DNA of 16,088 nt from Oscillospiraceae bacterium UBA3851 (GTDB lineage Bacteria > Bacillota > Clostridia > Oscillospirales > Oscillospiraceae), in assembly GCA_002392625.1 (NCBI GenBank), contig DGHJ01000056.1:21177-37264 (forward strand). Direction: 5' to 3'. Positions 9,916-15,437 of the stretch are shown in pieces; within the stretch, counting starts at the first letter, position 1, and every line of letters begins with the position of its first letter. The translations under genes were made by a program, and so were the position numbers. A model generated the notes under the pieces. The model was not told the DNA's origin and made no database searches. It saw only the letters and a list, made by a program, of their open reading frames with translations.

Positions 9916-11876
9916 TCCTGATTTCTCAGCTCGATGATTTGATCCCGCAGCACGGCGGCGATCTCGAACTCCAGCATCTTGCTGGCGTTCTTCATCTCCT
10001 TCTCCAGCCGGGCGATGGTGGCCTGCCGCTCGGCGGCGGACAGCTTCTTCCGGGTCAGCTTGGACGCCTCCTCGGCGGTGTGGCTGATCTCCACCATCTC
10101 CCGGACGCTCTTGCGGATGGTCTTGGGCACGATACCGTGTGCCACGTTGTAGTCGTTCTGCAGCTTGCGGCGGCGCTCCGTCTCGTCGATGGCCGCCTGC
10201 ATGGAGGGGGTGACCGTGTCGGCGTACAGGATCACCAGACCGTCGGCGTTGCGTGCGGCGCGGCCGATGGTCTGGATCAGGCTGGTCTCGGAGCGGAGGA
10301 AGCCCTCCTTGTCCGCGTCCAGAATGGCCACCAGCGATACCTCCGGCAGGTCCAGGCCCTCACGCAGCAGGTTGATGCCCACCAGCACGTCGAACTCGCC
10401 CAGGCGCAGGTCCCGGATGATCTCCATCCGCTCCAGGGCCGCCACGTCGGAGTGCATGTACCGCACCCGGATGCCGTTGGCCTTGAAGTGCTCGGTGAGG
10501 TCCTCCGCCATGCGCTTGGTAAGCGTGGTCACCAGCACCCGCTCGTTTCGCTGGGCGCGGGCGCGGATCTCCTCGCTGAGATCGTCGATCTGGCCCAGCA
10601 CCGCTCGGACCTCCACCTTGGGGTCCAACAGACCCGTGGGCCGGATCACCTGCTCCACCACCTGGTCGGCCCGCTCCCGCTCGTAGGGTCCCGGCGTGGC
10701 GGACACGTACACCGCCTGAGAGAACCGCTCCTCGAACTCGTCAAACTTCAGCGGCCGGTTGTCGTAGGCGCAGGGCAGGCGGAAGCCGTACTCCACCAGG
10801 CTCTTTTTCCGGGCGTGGTCGCCGTTGTACATGGCCCGCACCTGGGGCAGCGTCACGTGGCTCTCGTCCACGAACAGGATAAAGTCGTCGGGGAAAAAGT
10901 CCAGCAGCGTCATGGGCGGCGAGCCTGCCGGCCGCTGGCCGATGATGCGGGAATAGTTCTCGATGCCGGAGCAGTAGCCCAGCTCCATCATCATCTCCAT
11001 GTCGTACTCTGTCCGCTGGCGGATGCGCTGGGCCTCGATGAGCTTGTCGTTGTCCTTGAAGTATTTGACCTGCTCCTCCAGCTCCTTGCGGATCTCCACG
11101 ATGGCGGCGTCCATTTTGTCTTTGGGCGTCACGTAGTGGCTGGCGGGATAGACGGCGACGTGCTGCAGCGTCCGGATGGGGTTGCCGGTCACCGGATGGA
11201 ACTCGGTGATGCGCTCGATCTCGTCGCCGAAGAACTCTACACGGATGGCCCGGTCCTTGTAATAGGCCGGGTACAGCTCCACCGTGTCGCCCCGGACCCG
11301 GAACATGTTGCGTTCAAAGGCGATGTCGTTGCGCTCGTACCGGTCCTCCACCAGGCGGCGCAGCAGCTCGTCCCGCTCCAGGGGCATCCCCGTGCGCAGG
11401 GAGATCATCATCCGGGCAAAGTCGTCCGGCTCGCCCAGACCGTAGATGCAGCTCACCGACGACACCACGATCACATCCCGCCGCTCCAGCAGGGAGCAGG
11501 TGGCCGACAACCGCAGCCGGTCGATCTCCTCGTTGGTGGAGGCGTCCTTTTCGATGTAGGTATCCGTATGGGGGATGTACGCCTCCGGCTGATAGTAGTC
11601 GTAATAGCTGACAAAGTACTCCACGGCGTTGTCCGGGAAGAACTCCCGGAACTCCTCGCAGAGCTGGGCCGCCAGCGTCTTGTTGTGGGCCAGCACCAGC
11701 GTGGGGCGCTGGACCTTCTCGATGACCTTGGCCATGGTGTAGGTCTTGCCGGAGCCGGTGACGCCCAGCAAGACTTGCTCCCGCAGGCCGTTTTCGATGC
11801 CCTCTGCCAGGGCCTCGATGGCCTGGGGCTGATCGCCGGAGGGCTGATACTCCGATACCACTTTGAAAGCAGGCAT
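9912..11876 (-). CDS. uvrB: UvrABC excision nuclease subunit B
   Basis: A 654-aa helicase-like ATPase that verifies damage after UvrA hand-off and recruits UvrC. Features in order: Walker A GVTGSGKT (38-45), the damage-probing beta-hairpin YYDYYQPEAY (91-100), Walker B-type DESH (337-340), VSATPGPYE (391-399), motif V around LLREGLDLPEVS (503-514), motif VI QTIGRAARN (535-543), and a C-terminal UVR domain (about 620-654) that contacts UvrC. Length is typical. The ATG at 11876 has AGGGGAG at about 9-nt spacing and begins with the family-typical FKVVSEYQPSGDQP. It lies 20 nt after radC. The bacterial order uvrB-uvrA is kept, but two unrelated genes separate them and uvrC is absent from the window. 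Confidence 0.98.
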   Translation of the reverse strand: MPAFKVVSEYQPSGDQPQAIEALAEGIENGLREQVLLGVTGSGKTYTMAKVIEKVQRPTLVLAHNKTLAAQLCEEFREFFPDNAVEYFVSYYDYYQPEAYIPHTDTYIEKDASTNEEIDRLRLSATCSLLERRDVIVVSSVSCIYGLGEPDDFARMMISLRTGMPLERDELLRRLVEDRYERNDIAFERNMFRVRGDTVELYPAYYKDRAIRVEFFGDEIERITEFHPVTGNPIRTLQHVAVYPASHYVTPKDKMDAAIVEIRKELEEQVKYFKDNDKLIEAQRIRQRTEYDMEMMMELGYCSGIENYSRIIGQRPAGSPPMTLLDFFPDDFILFVDESHVTLPQVRAMYNGDHARKKSLVEYGFRLPCAYDNRPLKFDEFEERFSQAVYVSATPGPYERERADQVVEQVIRPTGLLDPKVEVRAVLGQIDDLSEEIRARAQRNERVLVTTLTKRMAEDLTEHFKANGIRVRYMHSDVAALERMEIIRDLRLGEFDVLVGINLLREGLDLPEVSLVAILDADKEGFLRSETSLIQTIGRAARNADGLVILYADTVTPSMQAAIDETERRRKLQNDYNVAHGIVPKTIRKSVREMVEISHTAEEASKLTRKKLSAAERQATIARLEKEMKNASKMLEFEIAAVLRDQIIELRNQE

Positions 11877-11896
11877 GCCACGCCACTCCCCTCTCG

Positions 11897-12571
11897 TTAA
11901 GTCAGGTCCATGCCGCTCTGGGCCATGGACACGTAGTCCCCGTCAGCCACGATGATGTGGTCCAGCAGACGGATGCCCAGAGGCCGCAGGGCGTCGGCCA
12001 CCTGGCGGGTCATGAACTGGTCCGCCCGGCTGGGCAGAGCCACGCCGCTGGGGTGGTTGTGTGCCAGCACCACGGCGGTGGCGTTGCTGCGCAGGGCCAG
12101 GTCCACCACCTGCCGGACGCTGACCGCCGTCACGTTCACGCCGCCCACAGCCGCCGCCTGGCAGGAGAGCATCTTTCCCTTGGCGTCCAGGCACATGAGG
12201 TAGAGGACCTCCCGCGTCTCGCCGTCCAGCAGGTGCAGGAAGTAGGTGCCGGTCTCCTCGCCGCTGCGGATGGGCTTTCCGGAGGGCGCCGGGCGCTCCG
12301 CCCGTTCATTGACGGCGCGCAGAAGCTTCAGCAAAACAGCGGCGTTCTGCCCCACGCCGGGCACGTCCTGCAGCGCCCGGACGTCCGCCGCCAGCACGTT
12401 TTTCAGCGTGCCGAACCGCTCCAGCAGCTCGTGGGCCGTCTCGTTGGTGTTCCTCCGGGGGATGGCGAAGTACAGCGCCAGCTCCAGCAGCTCGTGGTCG
12501 GCAAAGCTCTCCGGCCCCTGCTCCAGCCATCTCTGCTTCATCCGCGCCCGGTGTCCGTCGTGCAGCCCCAT
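11897..12571 (-). CDS. radC: RadC family JAB-domain protein
   Basis: A 224-aa protein with an N-terminal helix-hairpin-helix region (DVPGVG, 69-74) and a C-terminal JAB/MPN domain. The metal motif is complete: H171 and H173 in HNHPSG, then D184 in PSRADQFMT, with E121 in REVLYL as the likely catalytic glutamate. RadC proteins are widespread and were once linked to repair; that role is disputed and the biochemical function is not settled. It is the first gene of the repair unit; the ATG at 12571 has a G-rich ribosome site (GGGGGAAAGCAG). Two extended -10 elements lie upstream. Confidence 0.95.
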   Translation of the reverse strand: MGLHDGHRARMKQRWLEQGPESFADHELLELALYFAIPRRNTNETAHELLERFGTLKNVLAADVRALQDVPGVGQNAAVLLKLLRAVNERAERPAPSGKPIRSGEETGTYFLHLLDGETREVLYLMCLDAKGKMLSCQAAAVGGVNVTAVSVRQVVDLALRSNATAVVLAHNHPSGVALPSRADQFMTRQVADALRPLGIRLLDHIIVADGDYVSMAQSGMDLT

Positions 12572-12622
12572 CTGCTTTCCCCCGCTTTCCGCGTCTTTTT
12601 TCGTGTTCTTTTCGTGATCATA

Positions 12623-12746
12623 TATTATACCATAAGCACGAAGGGCTTATGGTATAAAATCGCATCAATTTCGGTTGCCGCCTTTGGCGGCGAGAAATTG
12701 GCGTATAAATGAAGTATAATAGCCGTATAACGGTTATTATACCATA
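12623..12746. repeat. Structured repeat-bounded segment with three consecutive dyads
   Basis: The 12-mer TATTATACCATA occurs at 12623-12634 and again, same orientation, at 12735-12746. Between and overlapping them are three dyads. D1 (12625-12657) has perfect 13-bp arms TTATACCATAAGC / GCTTATGGTATAA and a 7-nt loop. D2 (12666-12700) has outer arms CAATTTC/GAAATTG and inner arms GCCGCC/GGCGGC around TTT. D3 (12714-12742) has 13-bp arms GTATAATAGCCGT / ACGGTTATTATAC with one G-T wobble and a 3-nt loop. The hexamer GTATAA or its complement occurs six times. This may be a small repeat element, a compound operator or a structured leader. Confidence 0.65.
12624..12632 (-). promoter_or_regulatory. 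Candidate proximal radC promoter (extended -10)
   Basis: The minus strand shows TGG-TATAAT, matching the extended -10 TGnTATAAT, 53 nt before the radC start codon. No good -35 lies 17 nt upstream (CCATAA). The element is inside one arm of the 13-bp dyad D1, so it may be regulated by whatever recognises that dyad, or may only be a copy of the distal element. Confidence 0.45.
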
Positions 12747-12764
12747 CCCCGCTCTGTTCCACAA
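12736..12764 (-). promoter_or_regulatory. Likely distal promoter of the radC-uvrB-uvrA-recD2-comF unit
   Basis: The minus strand shows TTGTGG (12759-12764), a 17-nt spacer, and TGG-TATAAT with -10 at 12736-12741, an extended -10. A start near 12729 would give a leader of about 160 nt containing dyads D2 and D1. Dyad D3 covers the -10. Confidence 0.65.
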
Positions 12765-12796
12765 GCACAATCGGCCCGGAAATCGTTGGCCCAAGC

Positions 12797-12831
12797 AAAA
12801 AGCGGCAGATCCCTTGTGTGAGATCTGCCGC
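12797..12831 (-). terminator. Intrinsic terminator of the zinc-ribbon gene
   Basis: Perfect 10-bp arms GCGGCAGATC (12802-12811) and GATCTGCCGC (12822-12831) with a 10-nt loop, followed on the minus strand by TTTTT (12797-12801). It lies 32 nt after the stop codon at 12864, a textbook Rho-independent terminator isolating this gene from the radC unit. Confidence 0.9.
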
Positions 12832-12863
12832 AGCGTCTATTGCCTGTTAAGTTTGCGCCCGTG

Positions 12864-13271
12864 TCAGTCCTGGGGCATGGTGGACGGGTCCACCCGCTCG
12901 ATCACGAAGCTGTTCTGGATAAAGCCCATGTTCATATGGACCTTGGTGCAGATGAACGGGTCCTCCGGGCTGAGGGTGAACACCGGGTCGTTGCACTTGC
13001 GGCTCATGCCGCACACGATGTGCATCTTGTACTCGCCGAAGGGCAGGGGGATGTACAGCGTCTCCCGATTGCCGATGGCGCCGTAGGGCTGCTCGTTGAG
13101 ATAGATGCCGAATCCGGTTGCCGCGCCCATGAAATTGCCCATGCGATAGATCGCCAGCATACCCTGCTGCTCCACGTCCAGCGGCGCGCCGCACTTGGTG
13201 CAGGGGGCCGACGCGGTCAGGTTCTGCACGTTGCCGCAGGCGGGGCACCTCATCCGATACTTCTTTGCCAT
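12864..13271 (-). CDS. Zinc-ribbon protein with DUF2846-like C-terminal domain, function unknown
   Basis: The ATG at 13271 (135 aa) is chosen over one six codons upstream because AAGGAGG lies 8 nt before it. Residues 9-27 form a zinc ribbon: CPAC (9-12) and CTKC (24-27). The rest is a compact, probably beta-rich domain with LAIYRMGNFMG (39-49), GIYLNEQPYGAI (55-66) and LPFGEYKMHI (76-85). That rhythm (a variable strand, a ligand-like turn, then an FGEY or PGxY turn) resembles DUF2846-type domains, but this is by eye. There is no signal peptide or membrane helix, so it is probably cytosolic. It is monocistronic, with its own promoter at 13323-13351 and terminator at 12797-12831. Confidence 0.82.
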   Translation of the reverse strand: MAKKYRMRCPACGNVQNLTASAPCTKCGAPLDVEQQGMLAIYRMGNFMGAATGFGIYLNEQPYGAIGNRETLYIPLPFGEYKMHIVCGMSRKCNDPVFTLSPEDPFICTKVHMNMGFIQNSFVIERVDPSTMPQD

Positions 13272-13322
13272 TTTTGGGACCTCCTTCAAAAATGATAGAC
13301 CGACGGTTCGACCTGTACGTCC

Positions 13323-13351
13323 ATTTTACGGGCTCATTCAGCCGTTGTCAA
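13323..13351 (-). promoter_or_regulatory. Near-consensus sigma-A promoter of the zinc-ribbon gene
   Basis: The minus strand has perfect -35 TTGACA (13346-13351), a 17-nt spacer, and -10 TAAAAT (13323-13328). The -35 lies inside the last codons of the upstream membrane-protein gene and the -10 lies just after its stop. The predicted start is near 13316, with a leader of about 45 nt. Confidence 0.82.
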
Positions 13352-14227
13352 GCCGTCCGTGATCTCCCGGATCGTATACGTGCTTCTTCCCACGGTCAGG
13401 GCAAAGATCCGCCGATCTCCGTCCGGTGAATCCAGGAAGAGCTTCGTCTCGCCTGTCTTGACAAACCTGGCGTTCACCATGTAGTCCCCGATGTTCTCCT
13501 CGTACACGATGAACACCTCGCCAAAGCTCTCGTCCTCCAGGGACACGTCATAGGTGTCGTCAAAAACCACCCCTGCCGATCCCCCGCTTGACAGCACGGT
13601 GGTGTTGTACGCGCTCCTCTCGGAGGAAAAGACGAATACGGTGGCCGCCGCCAGGATCACGACGCTGACGATCAGCCCCGCCGTTTTGAGCTTCCTGTTG
13701 TTGAAGATACACAGCGGATAGATGATCATCGTGGCCGCGCAGAAGACGGCGCTGAGCAGATGGTTGGGAAAGAAGGACCTGGCCTCGTTCAAGAAGCCGA
13801 TATAGTGATAGCCCACGAAAAACAGCATGGGGACCAGGATCAGCAGGCTCCACCACTTCTCTTTTTTCATGAAATAGCCCACGAAGCCCATGGGGAAGGT
13901 GAACAGCGTCCACACGAACCAGCCGGGATAGTAGCCGAAGATGCCCCACCCGTAAGGGTTGAACGGCACCTGCACCAGATATACCAGAGGCTGGCTGATG
14001 AGGAAAAACACCAGGCACTTGAGGGCCGAATCCAGAGGAGATTTGCTGTTGACGATGATCAGGATCCCGAACAGCACCCACCACTCAAAGGTGATGCTGA
14101 TATCAGCAAAGGACGTGTCCGTGGTGATAGGCAGCGCTGCCATGACGCCGGTGTAGAGCCCCGCGATAACGGCAAAAATGATAAGCTTCGTCCATGTGAG
14201 GTTGAGCTGTCCGAATAACTTTTTCAT
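13334..14227 (-). CDS. Seven-helix membrane protein with C-terminal soluble domain, function unknown
   Basis: The ATG at 14227 gives 297 aa; an ATG 27 codons upstream would add a non-hydrophobic Gly/Arg-rich stretch overlapping the promoter, so it is rejected. GGGGGAGG lies just before the chosen start. Hydrophobic segments are near 11-32, 45-60, 68-88, 99-120, 125-146, 156-175 and 182-201. They are rich in aromatic residues, with GYYPGWFVWTLFTFPMGF at 98-115. Residues 202-297 form a hydrophilic tail with strand-like pieces (GEVFIVYEE 236-244, TKLFLDS 261-267, STYTIREI 282-289); with seven helices and a KK-rich N-terminus, the tail is probably outside the cell. I do not recognise the family. 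It has its own promoter and lies next to the LytTR/DUF3021 pair. Confidence 0.82.
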   Translation of the reverse strand: MKKLFGQLNLTWTKLIIFAVIAGLYTGVMAALPITTDTSFADISITFEWWVLFGILIIVNSKSPLDSALKCLVFFLISQPLVYLVQVPFNPYGWGIFGYYPGWFVWTLFTFPMGFVGYFMKKEKWWSLLILVPMLFFVGYHYIGFLNEARSFFPNHLLSAVFCAATMIIYPLCIFNNRKLKTAGLIVSVVILAAATVFVFSSERSAYNTTVLSSGGSAGVVFDDTYDVSLEDESFGEVFIVYEENIGDYMVNARFVKTGETKLFLDSPDGDRRIFALTVGRSTYTIREITDGLTTAE

Positions 14228-14365
14228 AGGTCCTCCCCCTGCTCCGCCGCGACGGTGTTCTTTTGCCCTATTATAGCCCATTTCCGGCGGCAAAAGCAAG
14301 GGGCACATTCTCTGCGGCCCGGTGATCCTTTTCCGTCTCCGGGCGGACGGTCGGCTCGTCCATGC
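14228..14365. other. Intergenic region upstream of the seven-helix membrane protein gene
   Basis: About 140 nt between the DUF3021-type gene and the membrane-protein gene. It contains the promoter at 14270-14299 and, just after the DUF3021 stop, a small GGACG/CGTCC hairpin without a T-tract. No convincing terminator or small gene is visible. Confidence 0.5.
14270..14299 (-). promoter_or_regulatory. Promoter of the seven-helix membrane protein gene
   Basis: The minus strand shows -35 TTGCTT (14294-14299), an 18-nt spacer and a perfect -10 TATAAT (14270-14275), with the start codon about 40 nt beyond. The -35 is weaker than the -10. Confidence 0.65.
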
Positions 14366-14815
14366 TCACGCCTCCGTTTCTCCGTAAGTCCTTTGGAATC
14401 TCTCCAGGTCGCGGTTCATCCGTTTCGCCTCGGCGGAATCCTTGATCCACATAAAGAGATTCGCCAGCACGAAGATGACCAGCACGCTCCCTGCGATGGT
14501 GAGCACCACCGCGGAACTGTTCGTGTCGATGGCGGGGCTGGTAAAGGCGATGAACAGCATGACTCCCTCCAGCAGCACCAACATCAGCGCCTTGCGCAGG
14601 AGCAGCGCCCTGGGCGAAAGCTCACGTCTGGCGTAGGTCACCAGCGTGGGCAGCATGCACAGCGCGGCGTATTTCACCGGCGTCAGGAAATCCCCGTAGC
14701 CCAGATGCTCGTCGCCCCCGAAGGCCGCGCCGATCAGGGAAACCGCCGCCGTGATCAGCGTGGACAGCATAAAAAACAGGATCAGCTTGTTGACCAGAAA
14801 ACGCTTCCATTCCAT
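14366..14815 (-). CDS. DUF3021-type four-helix membrane protein paired with LytTR regulator
   Basis: A 149-aa protein with four hydrophobic helices (about 11-31, 42-61, 73-92, 102-123) and a charged, helical C-terminal tail (125-149). Size, topology and position directly behind a stand-alone LytTR regulator match the DUF3021 family, whose members are commonly encoded next to such regulators in Firmicutes and probably act as membrane partners or inhibitors of them. The ATG at 14815 follows the LytTR stop by 4 nt, with AAAGGA as ribosome site overlapping that stop, so the genes are translationally coupled. The family call rests on topology and context; individual residues are not diagnostic. 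Confidence 0.82.
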   Translation of the reverse strand: MEWKRFLVNKLILFFMLSTLITAAVSLIGAAFGGDEHLGYGDFLTPVKYAALCMLPTLVTYARRELSPRALLLRKALMLVLLEGVMLFIAFTSPAIDTNSSAVVLTIAGSVLVIFVLANLFMWIKDSAEAKRMNRDLERFQRTYGETEA

Positions 14816-14819
14816 GGCT

Positions 14820-15257
14820 TTATCCTTTCAGCGCTTCTTTCAGCGCCTTGACGTAGCTTCTCGAAATGATGACCTTTTCCCCGGAACTCAGCACCGCCGT
14901 GAACCGCCCATTAAAGGCGGGCTGGATGGACCGGATCTTCATCAGGTTGACCAGCATGGGCTTGGAGATCCGGAGAAAATGTCTGGTTTTCAGCAGCGCC
15001 TCCAGCTCGTAGAGGCGGTGGGCGGTCTCATAGGTCCGGTCCTTCGTATACAGGAAGGTCTTTCCGTCCACCGATTCGATGTAGAAAATGTCCGCCACGG
15101 CGATCTCATACCGTTTCGCCTCCGCCGTGCCGGTGAGGCTGCCGGCGCGCGACTTGACAAAGTCCGCGATCTCCCGGACCTCCTCCGTCACCGCGCGGCA
15201 GCGGATCAGGACCAGCTCCCTGCTCTCTTGTCCGATCTGTTCAATGGCAACGTCCAT
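14820..15257 (-). CDS. LytTR family DNA-binding transcriptional regulator (no receiver domain)
   Basis: A 145-aa cytosolic regulator. The LytTR domain covers about 45-143, with DIFYIESVDGKTFLYT (56-71), LYELEALL (82-89), FLRISKPMLVNLMKIRSI (94-111) and the C-terminal strand-turn GEKVIISRSYVKALKEAL (126-143), the characteristic order. The first 40 residues are a short alpha/beta piece, not a phospho-acceptor receiver, so it is not a normal response regulator. LytTR proteins bind spaced direct repeats in promoters and often regulate their own operon. The ATG at 15257 has AGGGGG upstream. With the DUF3021-type gene it forms a two-gene unit; natural targets could include that unit and the neighbouring membrane-protein gene. 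Confidence 0.93.
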   Translation of the reverse strand: MDVAIEQIGQESRELVLIRCRAVTEEVREIADFVKSRAGSLTGTAEAKRYEIAVADIFYIESVDGKTFLYTKDRTYETAHRLYELEALLKTRHFLRISKPMLVNLMKIRSIQPAFNGRFTAVLSSGEKVIISRSYVKALKEALKG

Positions 15258-15302
15258 GTTTTTCCCCCTGGGCGACCCTGCCGTAACGGCGCCCGCACCT
15301 TT

Positions 15303-15337
15303 CCCGCAGCAGTTGAGAGGCCCGGCTCTGCGGCGGG
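15303..15337 (-). other. Leader hairpin of the LytTR operon
   Basis: On the minus strand CCCGCCGCAG (15337 to 15328) pairs with CTGCTGCGGG (15312 to 15303) with one mismatch and a 15-nt loop. It begins a few nucleotides after the predicted transcription start and ends about 45 nt before the start codon. No T-tract follows, so it is not a simple attenuator. Confidence 0.45.
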
Positions 15338-15350
15338 ACTCCCTGGCATC

Positions 15351-15379
15351 ATTATAGGATCACCCGGCGGGAAATACAA
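15351..15379 (-). promoter_or_regulatory. Promoter of the LytTR-DUF3021 operon
   Basis: The minus strand shows -35 TTGTAT (15374-15379), a 17-nt spacer and a perfect -10 TATAAT (15351-15356). The predicted start near 15344 leaves a leader of roughly 85 nt. I could not identify a clean pair of LytTR-binding repeats around it. Confidence 0.65.
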
Positions 15380-15437
15380 GCGCCTTTCGCTGTGCCTTGA
15401 AGCCTTTCGTCCATTTTATCCAATTTTTGGGGGCATC

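Larger units (their letters stand above)
12572..12863. other. Intergenic region between the zinc-ribbon gene and radC
   Basis: About 290 nt without a supported gene. From right to left it holds the terminator of the zinc-ribbon gene (12797-12831), a promoter with a -35 element (12736-12764), three dyads (12714-12742, 12666-12700, 12625-12657), a second extended -10 (12624-12632), and an A-rich leader before radC with two CACGAAAA copies. A plus-strand reading frame through here (12709-13086) is not credible: it has no ribosome site and runs antisense into the neighbouring gene. No GAAC-N4-GTTC LexA box is seen. Confidence 0.6.
15258..15437. other. Intergenic region upstream of the LytTR regulator
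   Basis: About 180 nt containing the promoter at 15351-15379 and a leader dyad at 15303-15337. The stretch next to the CPBP stop codon has a C-run then AT-rich sequence but no convincing terminator. No open frame here has a ribosome site. Confidence 0.5.

Noticed and set aside
9939..11900. 653-codon plus-strand open frame opposite uvrB
   Set aside because: Antisense artefact of GC-rich coding sequence; no domain pattern and no ribosome site.
12715..12720. Plus-strand TATAAT as a divergent promoter
   Set aside because: No acceptable -35 lies at 16-18 nt spacing and no plus-strand gene follows. It is the mirror arm of dyad D3.
12648..12746. Possible invertible promoter segment
   Set aside because: TATGGTATAAAA (12648-12659) and TATTATACCATA (12735-12746) are 11/12 inverted repeats flanking promoter-like sequence. 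They are short, they enclose under 80 bp, and no site-specific recombinase gene is in the window. Kept only as an alternative reading of the repeat block.
12572..12863. SOS/LexA operator controlling the repair unit
   Set aside because: I looked for GAAC-N4-GTTC and found none in this region. Regulation by a divergent LexA box cannot be excluded.
12709..13086. Plus-strand open frame starting in the intergenic region upstream of radC
   Set aside because: It has no ribosome site, reads through the terminator of the zinc-ribbon gene and then runs antisense to that gene.
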